A model generated the notes under the pieces. That model made no database searches. It had not been told where the DNA came from and worked only from the letters and a program-made list of their open reading frames with translations. This document shows positions 43,775 to 55,668 of a DNA stretch of 64,000 nucleotides, in pieces (position 1 is the first letter of the stretch; each line of letters begins with the position of its first letter). The translations under genes were made by a program, and so were the position numbers. The DNA is from Xiphophorus maculatus (lineage: Eukaryota > Chordata > Actinopteri > Cyprinodontiformes > Poeciliidae): contig NC_036459.1 in the NCBI RefSeq assembly GCF_002775205.1, positions 16,972,312-17,036,311 of the forward strand. The letters are read 5' to 3'.

Positions 43775-44600
43775 AGGGAGAGCTCTGACTCTCAGCGACC
43801 CCTCTAAAGTTCTTGTGCCCTTTTTTTTCCTTTTTCTTTTTTTTTTTTGCCAAATGCCACAAACCTGTGAACCGTTTAACAAACTATTATCTGAAGACTT
43901 GCCTGTCCTCAACCAAGTGAAGGCGCTGGACTTGTCCTAAAGGTTGCAACATGTCTTAGTTGAGGACAGAATATTGTGACTGATCGTCTTGTTGGTTTCT
44001 TGGTTCTTGCTCGAAGCATGTTGAGGTTAAAGTGCCCCCGGAGCCAGTGGTGAGCCAGTCTTCCTCAGTGAGACCTTAGCACCTTCAGGGAGGTCTAGAC
44101 CAACACTTTCTACAGAAAAATAAAGGAACAAAGTATTTGCTCTGCTGCCATCAGTTATCAAGGTGGAAGAAGAAGAACGAGACTCCTGACGAATTCAGTG
44201 CTGCTATAGTAACTCCTCAAACTTTGAACAGTCGCGCATCACCGGCACACGGTGAAAACGGTCATGTTTTCCATCACATGGATGATTGTCTTTCTTTTGT
44301 TGTTGATTTTATTTGCATTTCTAAAGCCGTATTTGCAAAAAAACTGTCAAGTAAAAGTGAGATAATTCTCCAAAAGGAGGCGTTTTGTCCGAACTTGTGT
44401 TCAGAGATTGTCAAAATAAGAATATTTATCCTTCCAGCTCCCCTAGATTTTGGTGTTTAAAAAGTCATAACCATCCAACTCAATCACCCACACGAGGTTT
44501 GTTTTTAGTGACACATAAAAATTCTGAAACCAATTTTGTTGTTACTCTAAATTGAGTAACAATAAAGCATCACAATACACTCCAAAGTTATTAACACAGG
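43775..44600 (+). other. bmal2 3' UTR (inferred)
   Basis: Sequence after the bmal2 TAG. AATAAA signals occur near 44,119 and near 44,562; either could end the transcript. It includes a pyrimidine-rich run at 43,822-43,847. Confidence 0.5.
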
Positions 44601-47360
44601 ACAGTCAATTGTGGGTACAAACCCAATTGGCTAGGGTTAAGATGATTTTGTATATCTGCCTTGCTTGTAGAAAAATATTCTGCCGCTTTTTTATCAATTT
44701 TCTTTTCCATACTTTTTTTTCTCTCACTGATCAGCTAGGACACACACACCTTTACTACGCACTTGACCTTGTAGCCTACACAAATTGGCTACTACAAATT
44801 TTTTGGGCAGGTCGGAAGATTTTGCCACATTACTGACACAGCTCACAAAACCCTATATATAAAAATATATACATGTCCACCATTGCTACAAAAATGATGC
44901 AACTATGGCTCACAAATCTGTTACATTAACCCTTTTTATGCCACTACGTATTGCGTGCTGTGCTATGCAGACATCTCGATACTTAAAACTGAAAGTGAAA
45001 CTGACGGCATGCCCAACTTTCTGATTGATTCAGCTAATCATTTAGTTGTTATAATTATCTTAACATTCAGGAGCACACATAAAGCCTAAAGAAAACAAAC
45101 TGAAAATGAGACGGTGAAATAAGGGCCAAAAATAACGTCCCGATCCTGATACAGCCAGACACTGTGAATGTCACACACTTGCTCCCAATAGACATGGACT
45201 ATTCCACAATGGGAGCACATCAGAAGTAGAATACATACCTGGATAACAAGACAAGAGTATAGCTTGACAGCATCTTTGCGGTGTCCCTTGGACTTTTGGA
45301 AGAGAATCTGACCCACAGCATCCCAGATCCTCCACCATATTCAACACCTGGCCCGACGCGCTCTTCCACATATTCACTCTTTTTTTTCTAAAAAAGATTT
45401 TGTCTTTGTATCGCCAAAACACACGGTTTCAGTAAAAGTTCGAGAAAAGCTGAGCAAACTCCACATGTCTACATTCGTGATGGCTGTGCAGAAAATGCTT
45501 TTATGTGACATCACTCCCGAAACAACCAGTTGAGGTGTAAGTTGAATCCCGTGGTGGTTAGCCAGCGGCTAGCTTACATAACGAGCTTTTTGTGTCATGT
45601 TATGTTTAAACGCACAGGGCGAAAAAAGTGTCATATTTTACTTATTAGAAGTTATTATCAAATGTAAAATGCTTCAGTGGCATTTATTTTAGAGGATTAT
45701 TAAGAATTTCAATAACTTTGCCTGGAACGTAGATGTAAACAGTTATATTTTTTTGACATGGATGCCCCCCACAAAATAAATGTATCTAAATTCAAGGCTG
45801 GGATGTTCTACATTTTTATTTTTTTAGATTATGCAACTTCCTTAAATAATTTATTTTATGACTTTTTACACATCTTTACCAATAAATCTAGGTGACACTA
45901 TGAAGGCAGATGAACAATGACGCAGCACAGAAAGTACCGTCATTTATTTATGTAACAAAGCCAAATTGTACCAGCTTTCTATAAAACATTCATACGTTTC
46001 TGTCAGTGGGATTTTAAGGGTAAGTAGAAGCTGTAGCTCTGTGTGTATGAAACATAATGATAGAGCTAATAAAAGTAAAACACATGAAATATCTCAAAAT
46101 AGTTCTGTTGCAAAAAAGGTCTTTATTTCCAAATAATGCACACTTTCAGTAGAACTCTTTTGATTATTAGAAAATATGTAACATATTGTTTTATTCACAC
46201 AGTTCTTATGTTCTCCACAGTCGGGCTGCTGGACGGTTCGTTTCGTCTTTTTCTTGTCCGAAACGTTTCCATTTTTAGCTTGCTAGGCTACGCTAGCTTG
46301 AGCATCCAAGCAGTCTGATCAATTTGACTGGCAGCCAATCAGAAAATGAGCCTCCGAAATAACGTTTAAATAATTTTTTGAAGTTATATTTTACCTAAAC
46401 ACAAAGATTGAAAAACAAAACTAAAATTCTGAAGAAAAAATTGAGATAAAAGAAAAAAAAAAAAATCCGGCATTTTTTTTCGTTATCTTCCCTCCAGCTT
46501 TCTGAGGGCCCCACAGCGCCCCCTGACGGCCCCCCACTTTGAAAAACACTGAACTACTCTCACTCGTATTTTCCAGGCAGAATTTTTACCTTTTGTTTGC
46601 CATGCAAGCAAAAATATGTTTTTTTTGTTTTCCCAGTCAAGCACTCAGATGCTTTATGTGGTCAGCCTGTTTATTTTCATGTGCCTTGTCTTGCAGATTG
46701 TTTTTATCTGTCATAAGATGGCGTCTGAATTCACGTTTGCAAATATGATTCCTGGGTTGGAAGAAAATAAGCTAAGTGTTTGGGATCGAGATGTAATCTG
46801 TTTTATATCTCCAACCAGCAAACAAACAGCAGTTTGTGACACACTGGATCCTCAAAATGTTGAAAATATGACGCGTCGCTCGCTCGTGCTGTAAATCAAC
46901 AGAAATGACATTCTCCCATCAATTCGAAAACAACATCGATTCATGTTGTATGTTGGCACGTGTCATATAAATAGAGCACTAATGGAGACTGGACATATTT
47001 TGCGATGAAAATACATACGTTCGGTTGTTCGTATGTTGTATTCTACGGAGCCCCTTAGGGGACATAGGGAAGTTTTTTTCTTTTGCGTTCCCACGCAAAA
47101 CTGTACTGGTCAGTTATGCAGCATAATTGAATACTGTACCGCAGTGAAGTTAGGGTCAAGTACCGCAAGCCTTTCTTACGGTGGGCGCCGTACGTTCTGC
47201 TTTAATATAAGGTTATGTGAGGTTTTTCCATGAATGTTAGTATCTTTTTGTGAAATATCTGAAGTTTTATATCTTTCTTTAGGATAGAAAGGCACCACAA
47301 ACCTACAATATAAACAGAAACCTTTTATTAATAGGACAAAACAAAGCTTAAGGTTATGGA
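44601..47360. other. Intergenic, nothing recognised
   Basis: AT-rich DNA with scattered short open frames. A block at about 45,080-45,440 has longer open frames and looks like a decayed repeat, but I cannot assign a family. Confidence 0.4.
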
Positions 47361-48439
47361 GTTTACCTACAGTGCTTTGCAAAAGTATTTAAACCCCTTG
47401 AACTTTTCCACATTTATAATGGTATAAACACAAACCTTAATATGTTTCATTGAGAATTCATGTGGAATACCAAGAACAATGTAGGGTATAATTATAAAGT
47501 GGAAGAAAAAGAATGCAAGACTTTGCAAAAATTTTTACAGAGAAAATGTTGTCTTTTGCATCTAGTCTCTTTAACACTAATTCTGAAATTTATAGGAACA
47601 AATCGCCTTAAGAAGTTATCTAATTAAGTCCACCTGTGTCAAATTTAGCTTTTTAGTAATTGCAAATAAAATGGCTGGCCAGGTAAGAAGAATATGGCAT
47701 CACAGTCCTGCCAAAAACCCTGAGGAGTGTATTAAGGAAACACAACAGAGCATCATTTATTAATCAACAGAGCATGCTCTGACCAGGGACATTTATGCTT
47801 ATTCACAGACCTCACAAGGTAAAAACATTGTCCGTTAGAATGGATGAAAAATGTTTAGATACTTAAATAGCACATTTTTACAAGAAAAATGTCCAAGAAT
47901 ATTGCCTACTAGAATAAGCTAAAAGCAATGTTAGCCACAATGTTTAAAGAAAGTAAAACTCACCTTTGTATCTGTGAGTGTATAACGAACATCTGTGAAC
48001 ATCTTAAAACATTTCTCCAGCTTACTTGTTGGGGCTTCGGATTGACGTTCATCATTAATTGTTACCTTGGACAAGCCCTGCAAACACCCAGTGCAAAGAG
48101 CCTTTTTCAATAGATCGGAAACGATTGAGCCGCTTTTTCCCGAACGCGGAAGCTGAGGCGCAAAGAGCCCATTAATTCGCTCCTCAGCGTTTTTGGTAGA
48201 AATGTGTTGCCATAGGAAATATTAAGCAGAGAAGCATGATTAATAAGAGGCCTGTGGTAAATCTGGAAGAGTTGCAGACATCCACAGGTCAGCTGTGAGA
48301 ATCTGTCGGCAGAATAATTATAAGTCAATGCAGCACAAACAGACTTTTATGGAGGAATGACAAGAAGGAAGTCATCACCACAACTCTTGTAGGGGACACA
48401 GGAAACATGGACGAAGTTATTCTGGTCAGATTGATAAAG

Positions 48440-48830
48440 CCTCTTCTCCAGGGGCGTGGCTTTAACTGGTTCTTCCCCAGTCAGTTCCAGACAGATTCGT
48501 GTCAGGGATTGGATTAGCCGGGTCATGCCAGGTATTGAATGCAAGCGACTCGTTTGGCAGCAGACTGCATTCGTTGATTGGCCCGTAGTTCTATGTCACT
48601 GGACAGGCATAGGCGGTACTTGCGGAAGAGCGCTTACTCCGTCAATGGTTCAGAACAACCCGTAACAAACAAACATAATGAAAGTCAAAATTATATTATC
48701 GACATATTGACCAGAGTTAATGCCCGCTCACCTTCCCACATTCCTGCCCATATAGTGAGGAACACACTGCCAACAGGTATTTGGCTAGACCCAAACCAGA
48801 CATTAACCGGCTAGACTGAAAGTTGACAAT
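48440..48830 (+). repeat. Dispersed repeat inserted in the Tc1 relic, copy A
   Basis: The words gcgtggctttaactggttct, cagcagactgcattcgttga, ttggcccgt and cattcctgcccatatagtga recur in the same order in copy B at 58,330-58,842. It sits between two transposase blocks of the Tc1 relic, so it inserted later. No coding frame is present; it is probably a non-autonomous DNA element. Confidence 0.65.
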
Positions 48831-48888
48831 GGAGAAGGGGTTTAATATCGCACAACATCCTGAACAAACCATTTCCAGATTCATGCGG

Positions 48889-48923
48889 CTTTAACAGCGA
48901 CAGGGAATCTGTCGCTGTTAAAG
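48889..48923. repeat. 15-bp perfect palindrome with 5-base loop
   Basis: Left arm ctttaacagcgacag (48,889-48,903), loop ggaat, right arm at 48,909-48,923 as exact reverse complement. It lies inside the Tc1 relic and has no counterpart in usual Tc1 coding sequence. Confidence 0.85.
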
Positions 48924-49275
48924 GAAAATGGATAGAGGCCAAGCGTATAAGAGCAATCATGGAAGAAAACTTCTTAGAGGCTGCAAAAGACTTGCTCACC
49001 GTCCAGCAGTACAATCATCCTGAACATGCATCCAGAAATACAACAGAACAGTTTAGATCAAAGCACTTTTATTCGTTAGATCAGTCAAGTCCCGACCTAA
49101 ATCCTAGGCTTGCTTCCCAATTCCTATTGAGCTGGAGCATTTGTGCACAGAAGGGCAGACACAAAGCTAGCAGATACCCCAAAAGTATTACAGTTGTGAA
49201 ATTGTACTTCACTGCCACCCAAAATGTGGAAGGCTGAAAGAGAGACTGTATGTTTACTTTTGCAAGGGACTATCT

Positions 49276-50290
49276 ATACGGCTAGACTTTATACACAAAC
49301 TCAACAGAGTTTACAATGGATCAACAATAGATTTGCATTCTTTTACACCACTTTTATTATATAAAGCCAGAGATTATCTTAAAAATGATCATCTTCAATA
49401 TATAGGTTACTCGTTGAACTCTGGTTCTCAAAGAAAGCTCTATATAACCGATCTAAGCAAATCACGATCCCCCTGTTGGGGAATGTCACAATGTCTAGTT
49501 AGTCAAGCACTCGAGTGCTGACTTTTGTAAGATAACACACAGAGAAAACATTAACTGAACTGTTTTGGTGTTGAAGATCAGCTGAGAAGCTCTTGCTACA
49601 TTTTGAAATCCATACAAATAGTGCAAAATAGATTTGCTTAGTGGCTGGAACAACAGCAGCCTTTCAGTCACAGTGCCTGTTGTAGTCATAGGACCAGAAA
49701 GTACAAGAATATTAAGAAGACCTGCATTCCTTAGTTAATTCACAGCTCTAGTCAATACATAAGCATAATTTCACTTAGTTAAAACTTAGTTAGATCAGCA
49801 ACACCTGAAAAAAGGCTGATAGGGATCTTCTTTAAAAGCAGTTAATGATAGAAAATACATTAAATGGCTTAGAGCTGCCTAAACACACCTACTATGGCAG
49901 GTTTCTCTTACAAATGAGGTTAGTGCAGAAATTACAACCCCAACCCAAGGTCCTTTGTTTACTGGCTTGACAGAGTTCCTTGTAAGAAAGCAGAGTTTTC
50001 GCTGATGACCAACATTTCAGGTAGAACTAAGAAAACTCAACTGTTCACTGGTAAAGTGCTGGCGGTAGGAAAAGTGCTTCAAGCATGCAGTAACAAGGAG
50101 TACATTGTTGTTTGCTGCATTTCCTTTATGTCTGCTTTGGAGCAGGGCATTTTCAACAGAGAAAACGGGGATAAGAAAACCTAAAAGGCTTTCTCAAAAT
50201 GTGACTCGGGCCTTTTCTTTCTTTGCTCTTCTTCTGCATAGCCAGCTAGAACCTGTAGAACCCTTTAGAGCAGGACAACAGAAGACAAAG
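49276..50290. other. Non-coding flank, 3' of the sushi-domain gene
   Basis: On the minus strand this is downstream of the stop codon at 50,291 and should include that gene's 3' UTR. No other feature was recognised. Confidence 0.4.
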
Positions 50291-52191
50291 CTACTGCCAT
50301 GGCCTCTGAGGTGGTGGGTTAGGGTTGGGGTAAATAGGAGCTGGTGTTGGGTGGAGGTAAGTAGGCACAGCTGTGTTGGGGTTGGGCGGATACGTTGGCG
50401 TGGGGTACTGCGCCATGATCCGGGGCTGGCTTTGGGTAATGGTGTGGGCTGGAGAGGAGCCTGCCGAAGTAGACGGGGGAAGGTGGAGGTACAGGGGAGC
50501 CGATGGAGCGGAAGGAGCAGAGGGTGCAGTAGGAGTAGGAACCCTCTGGAGGACGACGTGTGGGTACAGCTGGGATTCAGAACGGTAGAGTCCAGGCAGA
50601 GAGGTCTTCAGCAGACTCTCCTGACTCCTGAACGGGACACAGAACAACGAGAAGAACACTGTTAGTCAATGCAAGCCAATGCAATATTGGAGTTCAAAGT
50701 GTCTAAAGTTCCAAGACTCAAATGGTAAATGGCTTGTACTTGCATAGCTCTATATCAAGTCCAAAGGACCCCAAAGCGCTTCACATTGCATTAAGTCATT
50801 CCTCAATTCAAGCTTGTCACCTGCTAATGGTAGAAAGCTACCATTAGCTACTGGACAGTAGCTACAGCTGCTGTGGGGCACACTGATAGAGGTAGGCCCT
50901 TTGACCATCATCAGCAGACAAGGTGGGTGGAGTGTCTTGTCCAAGGACTCAGTGACAGAGTGTGGAATAGACTCCTACCATGGTCACAACCATTGTCCCT
51001 AATAATGATTGAATGTAATAGCTAGTGTACAACTCCAGTGTAGAAGCACATTTTTTGAACAAATCATGAAATGCCAATGAGATTTGTCCATTAGCAGTCA
51101 AAGAGTAAAATCTAATATTTTAGCATATTGTCTCCTTCCTAAAATAATGGCCTACACCAGTTATTGCCAAAAGTGATTTCCCCCCCCCTAAATAATCTTT
51201 TGGCACACATGACTTGTTTTAGAGAGATGACAGTATGTAAGAAACAGTTTTTGTATTTACTGAGGTTATGTTTGTCTAAAACTAAAATGTATTGAGTGTA
51301 AGTGCGACAACAAGGTAGTGTATGATAAAGTAGTTTATCATACACTATGTTGAGGTGTAGAAAATCTTGAGTTTGGATATTATTTTATGTAAACTTTACA
51401 ATCATTTTGATTTGGTTTGTAAAGATGGTTTACCGTTGGTATCCTCTGTTCTCGTATCCATTGAGACCTCCTGTCAGGTAAAGGGGACTGTCTGGTGCCA
51501 GTCGGGGGTCCATCCTTTGGGACAGGTGGAAAATCTTGGGTGGAGGGAAGGCTTCCCACTCTCCCTCTTCCGTCTCCAGCCAGCATTCACTGCGGCGGCC
51601 TGATCTCTTCTCTCTGCGTCTGACCAAGACAAAGGTCTTTCAGCTAACTAGAGAACAACCAACATGTCTCTCACGTCCAAGCCCACCTGCTCCGGCCGTC
51701 TTTCTTGGCACGGTCCCGGCTAGATCGCTCCTGCAGGCAGCAGACGAGGAAGGACAAGGACATGGCAAAAATGACGATGCCACTCACAACTGAAGCCAAC
51801 ACAGCCACTCTCAGTCCACGGTCCTCTGGTCTGGGGATCGCTGTTATAGGATAAAGCATGCTTATATTAACACTTCCAATCATTTGTTTTCCATCTGGAC
51901 TGGACTGACTTCAAGGCTGAGCCATGAGATAATGAGATAATGAAGTTGGCCATTAATAACGCAGTATACATAAACCCATTAAAAGGTGGATCTATGCACC
52001 TTCGCAGACGGGTAGGTAGTTGCTCCACTGCGCTTTGCCATTTCTGATATGGCAGGAGATTTTGTCGCTGCCGACCAGCTGGTATCCCTCTCTGCACCAG
52101 AAGGCCAGCACACTGCCCACCGACATGCCTGTTCCTCTCTCCACGTAGAAGGAGCCCCGACGAGGTGGCAGGACCGGGACGCAGGACATAC
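50291..52191 (-). CDS. Sushi-domain single-pass membrane protein, SUSD3-like; 5' exon not found
   Basis: Four minus-strand coding exons: 52191-52000, 51840-51687, 51613-51434 and 50627-50291 (stop). GT-AG sites and phases agree and give 286 residues after a split first codon. The first exon encodes one complete CCP/sushi module with four cysteines (SCVPV, FWCREG, ISCHI, PVCE). The second encodes the transmembrane helix VAVLASVVSGIVIFAMSLSFLVCC followed by basic QERSSRDRAKK. The third has an acidic RRSECWLETEEGEWE stretch. The last encodes a long Pro/Tyr/Ala-rich tail. Order and spacing resemble SUSD3 (GASVGTVL-type sushi start, AVIASIVS-type membrane segment), a poorly understood membrane protein linked to cell adhesion and oestrogen response in humans. 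SUSD6 is a weaker alternative. The signal-peptide or N-terminal exon must lie right of 52,191. The acceptor at 51,613 is chosen because the nearer AG would give a stop or lose basic residues. Confidence 0.8.
50716..51000. mobile_element. Common fish interspersed repeat with hairpins (intron of the sushi gene)
   Basis: The phrases aatggtaaatggcttgtact, ccaaagcgcttcacattgca, gctgctgtggggcacactga and gtgtcttgtccaaggactca follow the order of a widespread teleost retroposon. It contains two adjacent short inverted repeats: gctaatggtag with loop aaag (50,823-50,848) and tagctact with loop ggac (50,845-50,864). Confidence 0.6.
51316..51347. repeat. 14-bp perfect inverted repeat with 4-base loop
   Basis: Left arm tagtgtatgataaa, loop gtag, right arm exact reverse complement. 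It lies in the last intron of the sushi gene, about 90 bases from the preceding exon on that strand. Confidence 0.85.
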
Positions 52192-53134
52192 CTGATTGAA
52201 AGGGAAACAAAGACGAAGCATTATCATGTGGACCCTTGTTTTTATTTTTACGCTGTAAAGCGGATGGGACAGCAAGCGCCATCAAGGTATACCAGGTATG
52301 GCTGTAAAATTGGTAATAATGACTTCCTCCACCGTTCTTGCGGTTGGAAGTCATTATGACAAGATGTCAAAGAAAGTCTGGGCGTTTTAAAACTGGGTTA
52401 TGATGTATTAGTGCTTGGACTTGGTGTGTCATCTATGTATATATTACGATCATTTATTGGTTATTTCCTTAGTTTATCCCTTGTGTCAGTTTAGTCTCAT
52501 TGCGTTTGAGATTTGTTTCTTTTGGCTAGTGTATCTTTCGGTTTATTGTTTAGTTCAGGTTTCTTTCTCCCTTTCAGTTCTCTTTGTTGTTTTTTTCCCC
52601 TCACCTCATCCCACTATTACCCTCCCCTTCCCAGCTGTTAATCACTTCCTCATTTCCCTCCATCACCCTCTTTCCCCAACTGCATCCACTCACCTGTCAT
52701 TAACTCTCCTAGTTCCTTTCTCATTTCCACAACCTCCTCTTTTGTAAATATGTAAGATTTCTATAAAATTATAGAGGATATTCCCACATTACTGAGGATC
52801 TATGCAAGTTGTAGATACCGCCTCTCGCCCAATGACTGCTGGATGGACAAATGGACGAACTGATGAGTAGATTGAAATCCATTTTTGATGCAGACCCAGC
52901 CTGCGTAGCAATATTGCGTTACGATTTTGCAAAGCTCGAATTTACATAATTCACGTCATATTCATACTGTAAAAACAAGTAATAAATTGTATCATAAATA
53001 AGGAAGTTTTGTGCAGATTGTAAATGTTCTAATGGCTTTTTCGTGTTTCCAGATGTCGCTATAATGAGTAATAGCCAGAGGGGAGTAGGATTCCGCTCTA
53101 TGACTTACTGTGTCAGCATGAATGTAATCTGTGG

Positions 53135-53175
53135 GTGTGTGTGCGTGTGTGTGTGTGTGTGTGTGGGGGGGGGGG
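53135..53175. repeat. GT microsatellite followed by a G run
   Basis: An imperfect (GT)n tract beginning near 53,135 runs directly into about 10 G residues. A second (GT)n tract of about 23 bases lies at 56,371-56,393. Confidence 0.9.
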
Positions 53176-53574
53176 CCTATGTCATCCCACTGTAAGACCC
53201 TGTGAACATGCAGGCTGCTCTCTGCTGATTAGGAGTGACAGATGGGAGGATTTCTGCAATGCTAGAGACAGTGAGAGAGACGATCCCGTGATCTTGTGCA
53301 AAGATGATGGCGGTCACGTCAAAGCACACACACCAGACACGTGCATATAGGGATACAGGACAGAGCGCTGGGAAAAAATGAGCAGGCTGTTAGTTTTTTT
53401 TGTTTTGTTTTTTTTTTTTTTAGATGGATTTGTTTCTGTTGCCTTGCATATTTCTTATTTTATTTTCTTTGCTCCTGTTTAGATCATCCAACCAATTTTA
53501 CCATAAACCAAAGATAGCCTGAGTAAATACAAAACGCAGATTCATTATCATGAGAAAAAAAGTTGTTCAAGTGA

Positions 53575-54245
53575 ACCTGGCCCCCAAAAAAGTAATTGCC
53601 TCCTCAAAATAATAGCTGGCTGCGCCGCCGCTTGCAAGAACAATCTGCCATTGAGGATTTGCGATACCTTGAAGTGAGTCTTTTACATCTTTGTGGAAGA
53701 ACTTTGGCCCAGTCTTCTTAGCAGAATTGCTTTGAACTTATTCACTTCAGAGATTTCTAGGCATAAATGTCCTGCTTCTGGTCACCATGTCAACTTGCCA
53801 ATTTGTCAATTCAAACCACCATCTTGGAAAGACCCACATCTTTCCATGCCATCAATAAAAATCTCATGAAATCTGAGAAACCTTATTAGTCTGGAGTAGT
53901 TTCCAAATTCAGTATTGATTCTCAGTGTTTGGGTCACCTAGAAGTTTTTTGTTTATGTGTTTTGTCCTACTAGAATTTGTAGATGGTCGCTAAGCAAACT
54001 GTTGCATTCTGGACTCTTCCTAACCTGTGTCTCTGGGATAACACACGGTATGAAATGCCATTACTGACTGTCGTGAACCATGAAGACAATGTCTGCCAAA
54101 TCCTCATTTAACTCTGGTTTTAGTGATTTCATTGGGGATTATCAATCATTTTTGCATCAAATTCGACCAGGGTCTTTAGCCTACATCCAGTATCTGGGAC
54201 AGAACCTTTTAGGACTGATGATTTTGAAGTGTTTGCAGCATTACA
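53575..54245 (+). mobile_element. Fossil non-autonomous DNA transposon, left part
   Basis: Recognisable words of a common teleost element: aagtaattgcctcctcaaaa, gtgagtcttttacatctttg, tgtggaagaactttggccca and agcagaattgctttgaactt. It appears to be the left part of the family whose right part is at 5,095-5,750. No open frame is kept. Confidence 0.5.
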
Positions 54246-55477
54246 TGGTGTAACAAGTAACAAACAGTAACAGAGTTAACTAGGGAACAGAACGCCTAGA
54301 AGTCCAGAGCCAGAAACTGGCGAGGCAGATAAAGCGGAGCGGAGTTGAAAAATGTAAACTTGTAGAATGACTCTCCACACTTTGATTTTTCAGTCACAAA
54401 ATATCATTACTTCAGTAGGAATTGGGTGTGCTTTGTAGGTCTGTGCGTCACCTCCATAATTCCTGCTGCTGAAAACAGACTAGGATTGTCTTTCATGTGT
54501 TTGACGCATCTAAAATCTGCCCAAAAGGATAAAAATGACCGAAATTTGCATCTGAATGAGATCAGGACATTAAACTGAAAGGAGGTGACATGCATCCGAG
54601 TAAATTATCGTTCCACTTTTCGGCAAACGGGGAGCTCATGTATTGCTTATCTGACTGTGCAGTGAATCCCCATTTATTGTTACTGTTTTGGGATTTTATT
54701 TAAATCCACCACCAGATTGTTGCATCAACCAAAGAATACAGCAACCGGATCATTTAGTCACTGTAGAAATAAAAAGAAGCAAATCTTAAACGATACGGGG
54801 GTGCTTAGTGTTTTTTGTTGCTTTGCCTTGATCTATTTTTATTAAAAAGTAACATGATAGAGTGCTGTTTTGTCATGACTGCAAAGAGGACACATAAAAC
54901 AAATTGTCTCATGCCACATGTTTAAGTCACACAAGTTAAAAAAAAAACAACCTAAAGCTGTTGGCATACAACAGTAGACAATCGATTGCGTTGTGTTGTG
55001 TTCTCCAACCACTCAAAGCAATGCTAGCCACATTCAAGAACTGATTCCCATGTTCATATACGCACTGCTGGCAACTTGGACTTCGTCTATACTTAGTGGG
55101 GGAAAGGCTGGAATTTTCTTTGTCACGTATTTACAGCCATCTCAAAGTTTGTTATAAATTTGATGAGTGCTACTCTCATATTGTGCCTTACAGTTAGGGT
55201 AGGGTCAGAGTAACACACACCCTATGGAAGACAGAAAGAGTTGGACCGTTGCCTGATGCAGTAACTCAGTGTAGGAAACTGCTCTTTTGCGTTACAAATG
55301 ACTACAGTTGCTGTAGAAATCCTCAGAGCTTGAGGTGGACAAGATAGCTCAGGGCAATCGATTCTGGAGATCTCTCCTCAGGCTGAAGACTCATCTAGGG
55401 TCTACAAGTGGAGAAATGTGGGGGATTTTGGTGAAAAAATACTCTTGTCACATCTTTGAGGTCTAGGTGTCACTTTT
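54246..55477. other. Non-coding, nothing recognised
   Basis: No gene or clear repeat supported. It lies upstream of the known exons of the minus-strand sushi gene, so it may belong to that gene's first intron. Confidence 0.4.
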
Positions 55478-55668
55478 ATTTTTAAGGTTTAGTTGGCTCT
55501 AGTGGCCTTTATGTGGAAGTAGTTTGACAGGAAACAGGGTAATGAGAGAGAGGGAAGACATGCGGGCAAATGTCACCAGGCCGGGAATTGAACCTGCGAC
55601 CACCGCCACGAGGACAAAAGCCTCAATACGTGGGTCGTGCTTTGCCCCTGCGCCACCACAGCACCCCA
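55478..55668 (-). mobile_element. tRNA-like SINE, second copy
   Basis: On the minus strand the head reads GTGGTGGCGCAGGGGCAAAG (A-box like) and GGTTCAATTCCCGGCC (B-box) about 60 bases later, then a body with CAAATG-type phrases (gacatttgcccgcatgtctt) shared with 8,242-8,445. Both copies have the same orientation. Confidence 0.7.

Larger units (their letters stand above)
47365..49275 (+). mobile_element. Decayed Tc1-like transposon with a later insertion
   Basis: The left end cagtgctttgcaaaagtatt and right end cttttgcaagggactatcta are degraded Tc1 terminal repeats. Between them, in order, lie transposase relics: RPVVNLEELQTSTGQL-like and RQNNYKSM-like reading at 48,247-48,335, GDTG...VILVR at 48,393-48,435, and KWIEAKRIRAIMEENFLEAA, then YNHPEHASRNTTEQFRSKH and SSPDLNPRL at 48,925-49,110. 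Frames shift repeatedly and no complete catalytic triad is readable. A separate repeat (48,440-48,830) interrupts it. Confidence 0.75.

Noticed and set aside
50105..50665. 186-codon plus-strand open frame
   Set aside because: It is the opposite strand of the Pro-rich last exon of the minus-strand sushi gene, whose frame links by correct splice phases to the other exons.
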